NCBI GenBank assembly: GCA_018819135.1
Contig: JAHJQK010000005.1
Coordinates: 1 to 64,000 of the forward strand
Direction of reading: 5' to 3'
DNA length: 64,000 nucleotides
Origin: Pseudomonadota bacterium
GTDB taxonomy: Bacteria > Desulfobacterota > SM23-61
Shown: one piece after another, positions 16,820-25,341 of the stretch
How the letters are laid out: each line of letters begins with the position of its first letter
How positions within the stretch are numbered: position 1 is the first letter of the stretch
The notes under the pieces: model-generated
Database searches by the model: none
The model's input: the letters and a program-made list of their open reading frames with translations, nothing else
Told to the model about the DNA's origin: nothing
Made by a program: the position numbers and the translations under genes

Positions 16820-17814
16820 AGAGAACTCCTGTCAGCTTCCTTTTCTCCCCCCACTAACAGATAGAGGAGGGCCATCCTTACAGCTACGCCATTGGTCACC
16901 TGGTCTAAAATGACCGAGAAGGGTCCGTCAGCTACCTCTGGAGAAATCTCTACTCCCCGATTTATCGGCCCGGGGTGCATAATTAAGACCCCTGGTTTGG
17001 CTGGTTTTAGGATATCAACATTCAGGCCGAATAATCTCGAATACTCTCGCAAGGTGGGGAAAAATCCCCCTTCTTGACGTTCCAGTTGAATCCGCAACAT
17101 CATGATCACGTCCGCTTCGGGGATCACCTCAGCCAGACTCGTGTGCCAATGAACACCCAGCCGTTCTACTGCAGCTGGTTTCATGGTTGGAGGTCCGGCC
17201 AGATGAACTTCCGCTCCCATCTTGGTGAACCCATGAATATTCGACCGGGCCACCCGGCTATGCAGAATGTCTCCCACTATGGCTACCTTCAGCCCAGCAA
17301 GTCTGCCGGCCTTCTCTCTCACCGTAAATAAATCCAGCAAAGCCTGGGTGGGGTGCTCATGGGCTCCATCCCCAGCATTGATGACCGGAACATCCATCAG
17401 ACGGGCCAGCAAATGGGGGGCTCCCGATGCGGAATGCCGGATAACAATGCAATCGGGTTTCATGGCCTCTAAGTTTTTGGCCGTGTCAATCAGCGTCTCT
17501 CCTTTGACCACGCTGCTGGAGGAGGTAGAAATGTTAATCGTGTCGGCGCTCAGCCGTTTGGCGGCAATCTCAAAAGAGGTTTTCGTCCGCGTGCTGGGCT
17601 CGAAAAAAAGGTTGATCACCGTCTTGCCCCGTAAGGTAGGAACCTTCTTGATCTCCCGGGTGGATACCTCCTTAAAGGATCCAGTTGTATCCAGGATGAA
17701 TTGAATCTCCGCAACACTCAACTCCTGGATTCCCAGAATATCCTTGCCTGCCCACCTCACGATGGGCTTCTCAGAAAGTTGCCGGGTAGAACCCCGGTCT
17801 TGATTCTCGGCCAT
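16816..17814 (-). CDS. pyrB: Aspartate carbamoyltransferase catalytic subunit
   Basis: Condenses carbamoyl phosphate and aspartate. The STRTKTSFE carbamoyl-phosphate loop, [11 protein letters not shown] and [12 protein letters not shown] motifs mark the family. 332 residues with a short N-terminal extension of about 20 residues. No pyrI regulatory chain is adjacent. It follows pyrR after a 300-bp gap filled with repeats, and precedes pyrC by overlap. Confidence 0.95.
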   Translation of the reverse strand: MAENQDRGSTRQLSEKPIVRWAGKDILGIQELSVAEIQFILDTTGSFKEVSTREIKKVPTLRGKTVINLFFEPSTRTKTSFEIAAKRLSADTINISTSSSSVVKGETLIDTAKNLEAMKPDCIVIRHSASGAPHLLARLMDVPVINAGDGAHEHPTQALLDLFTVREKAGRLAGLKVAIVGDILHSRVARSNIHGFTKMGAEVHLAGPPTMKPAAVERLGVHWHTSLAEVIPEADVIMMLRIQLERQEGGFFPTLREYSRLFGLNVDILKPAKPGVLIMHPGPINRGVEISPEVADGPFSVILDQVTNGVAVRMALLYLLVGGEKEADRSSL

Positions 17815-17876
17815 TTTTCTCCCCTTTTTTAAAAAAGACCAGAATGAACCGCAGAGACCGCAGAAAAATTAAATTA

Positions 17877-18108
17877 GCCACAGAGGGCACAGAGAACACA
17901 GAGATAAAATCAAAATCCAAATCCCGCCATGGCGGGACAAAATGCAAAACGACAAATCAAAATTTAAAATGAAAAGAAGTTTTTGATTTTGGATTATGGA
18001 TTGTAATTTTGATTTTTAATATTTGATTTTTGGATTTTATCTGTTCCACTGTGGTGAATCGCCTTTTTAGGTATATTTTTTCTCGGCGTTCTCTGCGCTC
18101 TCTGCGGT
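17877..18108. repeat. Bracketed repeat unit between pyrR and pyrB
   Basis: Left bracket 17877-17903 and right bracket 18082-18108 enclose an AT-rich palindromic cargo built of AAAATCCAAA/TTTGGATTTT-like segments plus CCCGCCATGGCGGG. A second partial left bracket is at 17846-17865. The right bracket starts within 10 bases of the pyrR stop. No promoter for pyrB stands out in the gap. Confidence 0.75.
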
Positions 18109-18114
18109 AAGAGA

Positions 18115-18663
18115 TTATGGGATCTTCTCCTGGATGACCACCCGGTCCGGGTCTCCCACTTCGTGAAAGGAAACCATCACGTCGTCTTGGGGAGCGGTAA
18201 TCACCTTTTTCCCGACGTAATCGGCTTGAATGGGTAGCTCCCGATGACCCCGATCGATGAGCACGGCCAGTTGGATGAACTTGGGGCGCCCAAAATCTAT
18301 TAAAGCGTCCATGGCCGCCCGCACAGTCCTGCCGGTGTATAACACATCGTCCACCAGAATGACTTTTTTATCCCGCAGGGAAAAAGGAATCTCTGTTTTT
18401 CCCACAAGTGGCTGGGGCAGGCCCATGGCAAAATCATCCCGATAGAGAGTAATGTCGATGATTCCGAAAGGAACCTTGACTTTTTCAATCTGTTCCATCT
18501 TAGCCCGGACACGCTCGGCCAGATAAACGCCGCCGGTGCGGATGCCAATTAAAACGAGGTCTTGCACTCCCTTGTTACGCTCGAGCATTTCATGAGTGAT
18601 GCGCACCAGAGCCCGCTCAATCTCTTCTCCATCCATGACTGTTTCTTTTTCCTTCAACCTCAT
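18115..18663 (-). CDS. pyrR: Bifunctional pyr regulatory protein / uracil phosphoribosyltransferase
   Basis: 182 residues with the PRPP loop VILVDDVLYTGRTVRAA and the GIRTGGVYLAER and YRDDF regions of PyrR. In other bacteria it binds pyr mRNA to cause attenuation and also makes UMP from uracil. I did not find a convincing anti-terminator/terminator pair here because the downstream gap is filled with repeats. It is the first gene of the pyr cluster and lies 14 bases after lepB. Confidence 0.9.
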   Translation of the reverse strand: MRLKEKETVMDGEEIERALVRITHEMLERNKGVQDLVLIGIRTGGVYLAERVRAKMEQIEKVKVPFGIIDITLYRDDFAMGLPQPLVGKTEIPFSLRDKKVILVDDVLYTGRTVRAAMDALIDFGRPKFIQLAVLIDRGHRELPIQADYVGKKVITAPQDDVMVSFHEVGDPDRVVIQEKIP

Positions 18664-18677
18664 CTCTTCCTTACCTC

Positions 18678-19307
18678 TTAATGAATCAGATGGCCGATCC
18701 GATTCCAGCGAACCGTAGTTTCATGGCTGTTCCATGACCAGTAAATAATAAAGGCTTTGCCCCGCAAATCTTCCAACGGCACAAATCCCCAAAAGCGGCT
18801 GTCCAAGCTGCGATCGCGATTATCTCCCATGACGAAAAGACTCCCGGGGGGAACGGTCACTGGGCCAAAATTGTCCCGTTTTTGCATTTCTGCCGGAAAA
18901 ACCGTATCCTCCTTATAAACGGCATAGGAATCGGCAGCTTCGGACCCATTGATGAAAAGTTTTTTATTCACGATTTTTACCGTGTCCCCTTCCACAGCCA
19001 CCACCCTTTTGATAAAATCTTTACTCGGATCCAATGGATAAATAAAAACGACCACTTCCCCTCTCTGTGGCTTGTACAGAGGAAATAGGCGGATGGAGGT
19101 GAAAGGAAATTTTATCCCGTAAATAAACTTGTTCACCAGGATATGATCCCCAATCACCAGAGTAGGTTCCATAGAGCCGGAAGGAATTTTAAACGCCTGC
19201 ACCACAAAAGTGCGGATCAATAGCGCCAATAACAAAGCGACAACGATCGCTTCGGCATACTCCCGAAAGGTTGATTTCTTTTTTATCTCTTTGCTTTTAA
19301 CCTTCAC
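18678..19307 (-). CDS. lepB: Signal peptidase I
   Basis: Membrane serine protease that removes signal peptides. One N-terminal membrane helix (about 16-36), nucleophile Ser in IPSGSMEPTL, general base Lys in FIKRVVAVEGDTV, and the GDNRDRSLDSR box. 209 residues, a common short form. Confidence 0.95.
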   Translation of the reverse strand: MKVKSKEIKKKSTFREYAEAIVVALLLALLIRTFVVQAFKIPSGSMEPTLVIGDHILVNKFIYGIKFPFTSIRLFPLYKPQRGEVVVFIYPLDPSKDFIKRVVAVEGDTVKIVNKKLFINGSEAADSYAVYKEDTVFPAEMQKRDNFGPVTVPPGSLFVMGDNRDRSLDSRFWGFVPLEDLRGKAFIIYWSWNSHETTVRWNRIGHLIH

Positions 19308-19330
19308 CCTTCCTCCCCAAAAATTTATTG

Positions 19331-19421
19331 GGACACAGATTTTCGCAGATAAACGCAGATATATATTTTCTGTGAATTTTTTTATTTTTAATATCCAGAA
19401 AATCTGTGTTCATCTGTGTCC
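19331..19421. repeat. GCAGAT-family element
   Basis: Left arm GGACACAGATTTTCGCAGAT with a second unit, AT-rich middle, inverted right arm AATCTGTGTTCATCTGTGTC. It is followed by the AAATTCCTATACAATTAAATT tail that also follows other elements of this kind. Relatives are at 3585, 21854, 33911, 47667 and 53221. Confidence 0.75.
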
Positions 19422-19455
19422 AACAAGGAAATTCCTATACAATTAAATTCTTTTA

Positions 19456-19566
19456 CCGCCGAGGACGCCAAGAACGCGGAAAACCGGTGAACGCTTAGCG
19501 CTAAGCGCATAGCGTTTTACATCTTTTTATTTTTTAAGCGCACCGTTCTCTGCGCACTCTGCGGTG
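19456..19566. repeat. Bracketed repeat unit with CGCTTAGCG palindrome (copy 1)
   Basis: Left bracket 19456-19481 (CGCCGAGGA type), right bracket 19544-19566 (CTCTGCGNN type). The cargo has the palindrome AACGCTTAGCGCTAAGCG followed by CATAGCGTTTT and an AT run. A sister unit with the same cargo stands at 20516-20615 on the other side of the epimerase gene. The right bracket encodes the last residues of that epimerase. Confidence 0.7.
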
Positions 19567-20487
19567 ATTTTTTTTGAAGTATTCCACAGTCCTCCGCAAA
19601 CCCTCTTCGAAAGAAACCTTCGCCTTCCAACCCAGGCCAGTTTGGGCCCGGGTGCAATCCAAAACGCTCCTGCGTTGCTCCCCCGGCTTGGCGGGTCCGT
19701 GAACCTCTTGGGCCGATTTCTCCATAATCTGCAATAAACACCAGAAAAGCTCATTGACATTCTTCTCCACGCCCGTACCGATATTAAAAGACCCAGAAGC
19801 TTTGGAGTGTAAGGCCAGGAGGTTGGCTTCGGCAACGTCTTCGGCGTATACGTAATCCCGGGTCTGCAACCCATCGCCATTGATTATCGGTTGTCCGTCG
19901 GCGATAAGCTTTTCGGTGAAGATGGCCACCACCCCCGCCTCTCCGAAAGGATCTTGGCGGGGGCCATAAACATTGCCATACCGCAACGCCACGTAATCCA
20001 AGCCGTGCCCAACTTTATAGTAATGGAGATACAACTCTCCCGTTGCTTTGGCTACCCCATATGGGCTGATGGGCTGAAGGGGAATTTCTTCGCTGGCCGG
20101 ACCGGCATTTTCTGGTTGATCACCGTATGTGGCTCCTCCTGATGAGGCAAAGATAAATCGGCTCACCCCGTGGCGCACCGCTTTCTCCAAGAGGTTCAGC
20201 ATGCCCAGGATGTTTACGCTGGCATCAAAAACAGGGTCCTGTACTGACTTACGGACATCAATCTGCGCCGCATGGTGATTCACCACCTCCGGCTGCTCGC
20301 GCGCAAAGATTTCTTCCATCCCTTGATCGCGGATGTCCGACTGGTAAAATCGGGCCTTGGGGTTCAGGTTCTCCATCTTTCCCGTCGTCAGGTTGTCCAC
20401 CACCACCACTTGGTGGCCAGCCGCGGTATAGCGGTCGGTCACATGCGATCCAATAAACCCTGCACCCCCCGTCACTAAAATTTTCAT
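19534..20487 (-). CDS. NAD-dependent sugar epimerase/dehydratase (UDP-glucose 4-epimerase-like)
   Basis: Extended short-chain dehydrogenase, 317 residues. GGAGFIGSHVTD binds NAD, the catalytic YGVAKATGELY (YxxxK) and the upstream ASSGGATYGD serine region are intact. It likely supplies a nucleotide sugar for the surface glycan. The C-terminal tail after about residue 303 (NHRRVRRERCA) is translated repeat bracket, so the native end has been altered. Followed by an aminotransferase gene of the same pathway type. Confidence 0.85.
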   Translation of the reverse strand: MKILVTGGAGFIGSHVTDRYTAAGHQVVVVDNLTTGKMENLNPKARFYQSDIRDQGMEEIFAREQPEVVNHHAAQIDVRKSVQDPVFDASVNILGMLNLLEKAVRHGVSRFIFASSGGATYGDQPENAGPASEEIPLQPISPYGVAKATGELYLHYYKVGHGLDYVALRYGNVYGPRQDPFGEAGVVAIFTEKLIADGQPIINGDGLQTRDYVYAEDVAEANLLALHSKASGSFNIGTGVEKNVNELFWCLLQIMEKSAQEVHGPAKPGEQRRSVLDCTRAQTGLGWKAKVSFEEGLRRTVEYFKKNHRRVRRERCA

Positions 20488-20515
20488 CTTCCCCTCTGAA
20501 AACGCTTAAATTTTT

Positions 20516-20615
20516 CCGCAGAGTTCGCCGCAATACGCTAAGCGCTTAGCGCTATGCGCATAGCGTTTTTAATTATTTTTATTTTTCCTCTGCGCTCTTG
20601 GCGTTCTCTGTGGTG
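20516..20615. repeat. Bracketed repeat unit with CGCTTAGCG palindrome (copy 2)
   Basis: Left bracket 20516-20533 (short), cargo CGCTAAGCGCTTAGCG then CTATGCGCATAGCGTTTTT, right bracket 20588-20615. It is the sister of 19456-19566, and it supplies the 3' end of the aminotransferase gene (tail SPQRTPRAQRKN). Confidence 0.7.
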
Positions 20616-21780
20616 AATAAAAGTCGGTGATGGCCTGTACCACCTTCCGCTGTTGGGCCCATGTCAGTTCGGGGTAAATAGGTATCGCCATGGTTTCCCG
20701 AGCAGCCCGCTCCGATTCTGGTAGGTCGCCCACACGATAACCCAGATTACGGTAACATTCCTGCAGGTGAAGAGGAACCGGATAGTAAACTTCACTCCCG
20801 ATCCCCTCCTGGGCCAGATGTTCTCGGAGGGCATCCCTTTTTCGGGTGCGGACGACAAACTGATTGAAAATATGATAACAATCTTTTTTTATCTCAGGAA
20901 GGGAAAGAAGGGTCGGCTGTAACCCGGCTTCGGCAAAAAGGAGGCGATACCGGTCGGCGTTTTTTCTCCGTCTGGCGGTCCATTGATTTAAATATTTTAA
21001 TTTCACGCGCAGAACAGCAGCCTGCAAAGCATCCAAGCGGCTGCAGATTCCGATCTGCCGGTGATGATATTTATATTCGGACCCATGAACCCGCAGCATT
21101 CGAATTTTTTCGGCCAGTTCCCGATCGCGGGTGACCACCATCCCTCCATCGCCAAAACCACCGAGGTTCTTGCTGGGATAGAAAGAAAAGCACCCCAGGT
21201 CCCCTACGGTTCCGGCCATCCATTCTTTTGGCCAACTTTGAACTCCACCTATTGAATTCACGCTTTGTCTGGCCCCCAGCGCTTGGGCTGCATCTTCCAC
21301 CACTCGCAATTCATACCGCCGGGCAATTTCCATGATTGCTGCCATGTCCGCCATTTGGCCGAATAAATGCACGGGAATGATCACTTTAGGCCGTTCTTTT
21401 TTCCGACGAATTTTCCGCAGGTAATCTTCAAGTTTGTTGGGATCGAGGTTGTAGGTATGCGGATCAATATCTAAATAAATCGGCATAGCTCCCAGCCTGG
21501 AGATGGAACCTCCCGTTGAGAAAAAAGTATAAGAAACCGTAACGACCCGATCCCCCGCCTTCACACCCAGAGCCATCAAAGAAAGTAGCAATGCATCCGT
21601 CCCTGAAGCTACACCGAGGGCATGGGGAACTCGCAAAAAAGAGCTTACTTCTCTTTCAAAGTTATCTACCATAGGGCCGAGGATAAAAACCTGGCTCTCC
21701 AATACCTCCCGGACTGCCTGATATACTTCGTCCCGGATCTTCCTAAACTGCTCCTTTAACTCTAAGAGGGGGACTTTCGT
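20569..21780 (-). CDS. DegT/DnrJ/EryC1 family sugar aminotransferase
   Basis: PLP enzyme that aminates a nucleotide-linked keto-sugar. SYTFFSTGGSI, the VEDAAQALGA aspartate motif and the catalytic lysine in FSFYPSKNLGGFGDGG are present. About 403 residues. Homologues begin MKVPLLELKxQ. Here that codon is ACG (21778-21780) with AGGAGG 5 bases upstream; no ATG, GTG or TTG lies in frame until a TTG at 21837 inside a repeat bracket. I therefore place the start at the ACG, tentatively. The C-terminal tail is repeat-derived. Paired with the epimerase downstream. Confidence 0.85.
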   Translation of the reverse strand, partial: TKVPLLELKEQFRKIRDEVYQAVREVLESQVFILGPMVDNFEREVSSFLRVPHALGVASGTDALLLSLMALGVKAGDRVVTVSYTFFSTGGSISRLGAMPIYLDIDPHTYNLDPNKLEDYLRKIRRKKERPKVIIPVHLFGQMADMAAIMEIARRYELRVVEDAAQALGARQSVNSIGGVQSWPKEWMAGTVGDLGCFSFYPSKNLGGFGDGGMVVTRDRELAEKIRMLRVHGSEYKYHHRQIGICSRLDALQAAVLRVKLKYLNQWTARRRKNADRYRLLFAEAGLQPTLLSLPEIKKDCYHIFNQFVVRTRKRDALREHLAQEGIGSEVYYPVPLHLQECYRNLGYRVGDLPESERAARETMAIPIYPELTWAQQRKVVQAITDFYSPQRTPRAQRKNKNN

Positions 21781-21807
21781 AGGCTCCTCCTGGGCGAAAA
21801 CCGATTC

Positions 21808-21933
21808 ACCGCAGAGTACGCAGAGATCGCCAAGCAAGAATTAAAATTAATTTGGACACCGATTTCCACAGATATTCATAGATATTTATTTTTTTGCATT
21901 GAATATCCTGAAAATCTGTGTTCATCTGTGTCC
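21808..21933. repeat. Left bracket followed by GCAGAT-family element
   Basis: Bracket at 21808-21833 overlaps the upstream frame of the aminotransferase gene. A GCAGAT-family element (GGACACCGATTTCC left, ATCTGTGTTCATCTGTGTCC right) covers 21854-21933 and is followed by the CCTATACAATGAAATT tail. Confidence 0.7.
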
Positions 21934-22028
21934 AAAAATAAATTTCCTATACAATGAAATTAAAAATCCGAATGCAAAAAGAAAGCCAGGAGATATCCTG
22001 GCTTCTTTCCAGGCTCGCCCCCAATGCT

Positions 22029-22712
22029 TCACACTTCATCCTTCAGGGCTTCCCGGCTAATCTTGCCGAAAAGATTGGCCATGGACAAGCTCAAGTAAAA
22101 GAATCCAAAAGAATAAAGAATCCAGCCGATATAAAGGAGTTGAGTTTTTAAAAAAAGAAGGGCCAAGAATAGAACCAAACCGGCCACCCATCCAGAAAAA
22201 TAATCACGTTGGACCAGCCAAATTTTTTCTACGATCCCCTTCCAACGGAAGGCCGCTGCCAAACCCTCTCCTTCCGAAGCATAAAGGGCCAGAGCCATGG
22301 GCAAAAGAAAGAACGCGACTAAGCCAATTCCCACTCCCAGGATGAGTAAAAATACTCCTACAAAGGCAGCAAATCCTCCTCCATACCAAAGATTCAGCCC
22401 TAACCAATAAAGAATCCCTGGGACGATTCCATAACCTAGGGCGATTAAAAAAACGTATAAACCACGCCGGAACAGGTCTCCCCATCCCTCCCATCCTGGC
22501 AGGGGCCCTTCCCTTCCTTCAAGATGACTACGAAAAATGGTATAAGCATAACCTAGGGGGAAAAAAGAAAAAAGAAGCCAGAAAATGACCCCCAGGTAGG
22601 GAATGAATCCCATGGCAGCACCTATAAAATTTAAAACACCGCCCAGAATGAATTTCGGTCCCCACCCTTCTTCGGCAAACGGGTATTTTAGTGCTCTCTC
22701 CAAATTCCCCAT
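22029..22712 (-). CDS. DUF4013 family membrane protein
   Basis: 227 residues with about five to six hydrophobic segments and the N-terminal ALKYPFAEEGW pattern and GYAYTIFRSHLEG region typical of DUF4013. Function is unknown in the family. It lies directly after ctpA in the same direction with a 22-base gap, so it may share its transcript. Confidence 0.75.
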   Translation of the reverse strand: MGNLERALKYPFAEEGWGPKFILGGVLNFIGAAMGFIPYLGVIFWLLFSFFPLGYAYTIFRSHLEGREGPLPGWEGWGDLFRRGLYVFLIALGYGIVPGILYWLGLNLWYGGGFAAFVGVFLLILGVGIGLVAFFLLPMALALYASEGEGLAAAFRWKGIVEKIWLVQRDYFSGWVAGLVLFLALLFLKTQLLYIGWILYSFGFFYLSLSMANLFGKISREALKDEV

Positions 22713-22734
22713 TGTTTTACCTTTCCCAGCTAAA

Positions 22735-24099
22735 TTAAGCCGCCTTTTTCTTGGCCACTTTATTGAGGATCTTCCAAGTCTTTAAAAGTTCCAGAGCCCT
22801 TTCCAGAGGAGGATCTTCCGGGGCCTCGGTGGTTAGCGCCGCTTCTCCCATCTTCTTATCGGGTACCTTTTCCAGGGATTCCTCAGGAATTTTTTCTAAA
22901 GGCTTGGCCGGTATCTCCTCCGCGCCTCGAAGATGATGCTCCAAATCTTTTTCTCTAAGGAAACGCTGAGGGAAGCCTTTGCGAGCCGCCGGGGAAAGAT
23001 CAGCCACGATAATGTCGGGAACAATTCCTTGCGCCTGAATGGAGCGTCCGTTGGGAGTATAATAACGCGCGGTTGTCAACCGGACGGCCGACCCGTCCTC
23101 CAGGGGAATAATGGTTTGTACCGAGCCTTTACCGAAGGTGGGTGTACCCAAGATGACCGCCCGCCCATGGTCTTGCAGCGCACCGGCCACGATCTCAGAA
23201 GCGCTGGCACTTCCTGCGTTAACCAGTACCATCATCGGGTACTCGCGCATCTTCACCTTTTTCTGGGCGTAAAATTTCATCTTTTGCCCTTCTACCCGCC
23301 CTTCGGTGTAAACGATCATTCCTGCTTCCAAAAATTCATCGGCTACTTTAACCGCTTGTTCTAAAAGTCCTCCCGGGTCATTGCGCAGGTCCAGGATTAA
23401 TCCCTTCAGCGTTCCTTCCTTAGATTCCAGCTTCTCTAACGCCGCCTTCATGTCCGTATGGGTTTTCTCAATGAACTGATTAATCTTTATGTAGCCATAT
23501 CCCTCTTCAAGCATTTTCGAGCGCACGCTGCGGATAGGGATGATGGCCCGAGTTAAAGAAAGATCCTTGGGTTCGGTAAAGCCATTACGCATGATGGTGA
23601 TGGTTACCTTGGTTCCTTCAGCGCCACGCATCAACCTTACCGCATCCATCAGATTCATGTCTTTGGTTGATTTTCCATCAATGCGCAAGATCCGGTCCCC
23701 GCTTTGGATCCCGGCCCGGAAAGCTGGTGTGTCTTCTATGGGAGCGACGACGGTGAGAACTTTGTCGCGAATCGTAATTTCGAAACCTACTCCGCCAAAG
23801 CTTCCTCTGGTCTCGGTCTGCATTTCTTTAAAAACATCCGGGGTCATGAAGGAACTATGCGGATCCAGGGTTTCCAACATTCCGTTGATCGCCCCGTTGA
23901 CCAAGGTATTGATTTTAACGGGTTCGACATAATTTTTCTCTACGAGCGCCAAGACATCCGCCAGGATTTTCAGCTTTTCATAGGTGGAATTGATGTCCGC
24001 ACCCACGCGGTGTACTTTGCCCCCGCCTATGAACACTCCCAGGGCAAGGAAAAGGGCTATGATGATTATGAATTGTTTCTTGGTTATCCAATTACGCAT
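22735..24099 (-). CDS. ctpA: Carboxy-terminal processing protease (S41A)
   Basis: Periplasmic serine protease, 454 residues. N-terminal signal anchor (about 9-24), PDZ domain (about 90-175, SFGGVGFEI ... GDRILRIDG), then the S41 core with catalytic Ser in NAGSASASEI and Lys in TFGKGSVQT. The proline/glutamate-rich tail after about residue 380 is variable. It lies next to envC/ftsEX, a combination commonly linked to cell-wall remodelling. Confidence 0.93.
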   Translation of the reverse strand: MRNWITKKQFIIIIALFLALGVFIGGGKVHRVGADINSTYEKLKILADVLALVEKNYVEPVKINTLVNGAINGMLETLDPHSSFMTPDVFKEMQTETRGSFGGVGFEITIRDKVLTVVAPIEDTPAFRAGIQSGDRILRIDGKSTKDMNLMDAVRLMRGAEGTKVTITIMRNGFTEPKDLSLTRAIIPIRSVRSKMLEEGYGYIKINQFIEKTHTDMKAALEKLESKEGTLKGLILDLRNDPGGLLEQAVKVADEFLEAGMIVYTEGRVEGQKMKFYAQKKVKMREYPMMVLVNAGSASASEIVAGALQDHGRAVILGTPTFGKGSVQTIIPLEDGSAVRLTTARYYTPNGRSIQAQGIVPDIIVADLSPAARKGFPQRFLREKDLEHHLRGAEEIPAKPLEKIPEESLEKVPDKKMGEAALTTEAPEDPPLERALELLKTWKILNKVAKKKAA

Positions 24100-24138
24100 T
24101 GCTTTCTCCTTTCCACCCGTAATTCCTTTTCGAGTGGA

Positions 24139-25341
24139 TCACCGAACCCTTGAATGCGCCAACCATTCCAAGGGGTCCAGAGGTTTCCCTCTCTGGCGAA
24201 TTTCAAAATAAAGACAGGGCCCTTTGAGGGAACCTGTATCTCCTACCAATGCTACGACTTCCCCCCCTCGAACTTCTTCGCCGACATTTTTCAGCAGGGC
24301 GGAAGCATGGCCAGACAAAGTATAATAGCCCTCACCATGATCGATAATCAGGATCTTCCCGTACCCTTTAAACCAGTCAGCATAGAGGACTCGCCCATCA
24401 TAGACTGCTCTGATCTCCGCTCCTATCTCAGCCTCAATTTCGATCCCCTTCTGGACAGTAAAAGTATTGAACTTAGGATTTTCATTCCTCCCGAAAGTGC
24501 TAAGGATTCGGCCTTCTACCGGAAACGTCAGTTTTCCCCGAAAGGTTCCAAACCCTTTGCCGGCTGGAATGAAAACCTCTGCTTTGGCTTTTTGCCGGAT
24601 TTCTTTCTCTAAACGATTAATCAGAGACTGCAATTGGGCGGAGGCGGTTTCTAATTCTTTGATTGCTGCCAGGTGAATACGTTTTTCGCCCCGGACGGAA
24701 TCAAGTAACCGACTCTTTTGCAGTCGATCTTTCCGAATTTCTGCTCGCTTTTTTTCTGTTTGTTCTTTCAGCGCCTGAAGCTCCCGTTCATCTTCTTTCA
24801 ATTGCTCCCGGTAGCTTCCCAATACGGTCTCCCTTTTGCGGAAATCCTCGACCCATTGGTGATCTTGACTAATGATCAATGACAAATAATGCCGGCTACT
24901 TAAGAATTCCCCGTACGAATTGGAGGAGAAAAAAAATTGGGGCATCCCCGCTTCCCCGAATTTATACAGGGCCACTAACCTTTTTTCCAGAAACACTTCG
25001 TGGGTCTTAATGGCGTGGTTCACCAGCCGCAATTCTTCGTTGGTTTTTCGTACTTTTTTAACCACGCTTTCTAATTTCCGGTTCAGAACCTTTAACTCCT
25101 TCTCCTTCTTGGAAAGGTTCCGCTCCAGCTTATTAAGCTGGGAGATAACGGATGATTCCTTCTTATGGATGGCTTTAACTCGTTTCTTTTCCTCCTGGAT
25201 CTTTTTTTTGAGGCCCCCCAGCTCCTCTTTACTCTGGGCTACACCAGTGCGTATCTTCTGCAGGTCGGTTTCGGCATCCCCTGGGCCTATCCAGAGCAGG
25301 ACCATAAAAAAGGCTAAACCCCCAAAGACTTTTAAACGCGT
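24139..25341 (-). CDS. Murein hydrolase activator, EnvC family (M23 domain)
   Basis: Long coiled coil (about residues 30-260) followed by a LytM/M23 domain (GIEIEAEIGAEIRAVYDGRV, IIDHGEGYYTLSGH, LYFEIRQRG). The normal N-terminal zinc histidine (HxxxD) is replaced, as in non-catalytic EnvC activators, where the domain switches on amidases under FtsEX control. From ATG 25305 the protein would lack a signal-peptide n-region. In frame just upstream is ACG (25341) with GGGAGG 5 bases before it, giving RLKVFGGLAFFMVLLWIG, a proper signal peptide. That ACG overlaps the ftsX stop region. I choose it, tentatively. Confidence 0.85.
   Translation of the reverse strand, partial: TRLKVFGGLAFFMVLLWIGPGDAETDLQKIRTGVAQSKEELGGLKKKIQEEKKRVKAIHKKESSVISQLNKLERNLSKKEKELKVLNRKLESVVKKVRKTNEELRLVNHAIKTHEVFLEKRLVALYKFGEAGMPQFFFSSNSYGEFLSSRHYLSLIISQDHQWVEDFRKRETVLGSYREQLKEDERELQALKEQTEKKRAEIRKDRLQKSRLLDSVRGEKRIHLAAIKELETASAQLQSLINRLEKEIRQKAKAEVFIPAGKGFGTFRGKLTFPVEGRILSTFGRNENPKFNTFTVQKGIEIEAEIGAEIRAVYDGRVLYADWFKGYGKILIIDHGEGYYTLSGHASALLKNVGEEVRGGEVVALVGDTGSLKGPCLYFEIRQRGKPLDPLEWLAHSRVR

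Noticed and set aside
17815-18114. PyrR-binding attenuator between pyrR and pyrB
   Set aside because: The gap is occupied by bracket repeats and AAATCC palindromes; no terminator/anti-terminator pair could be drawn.
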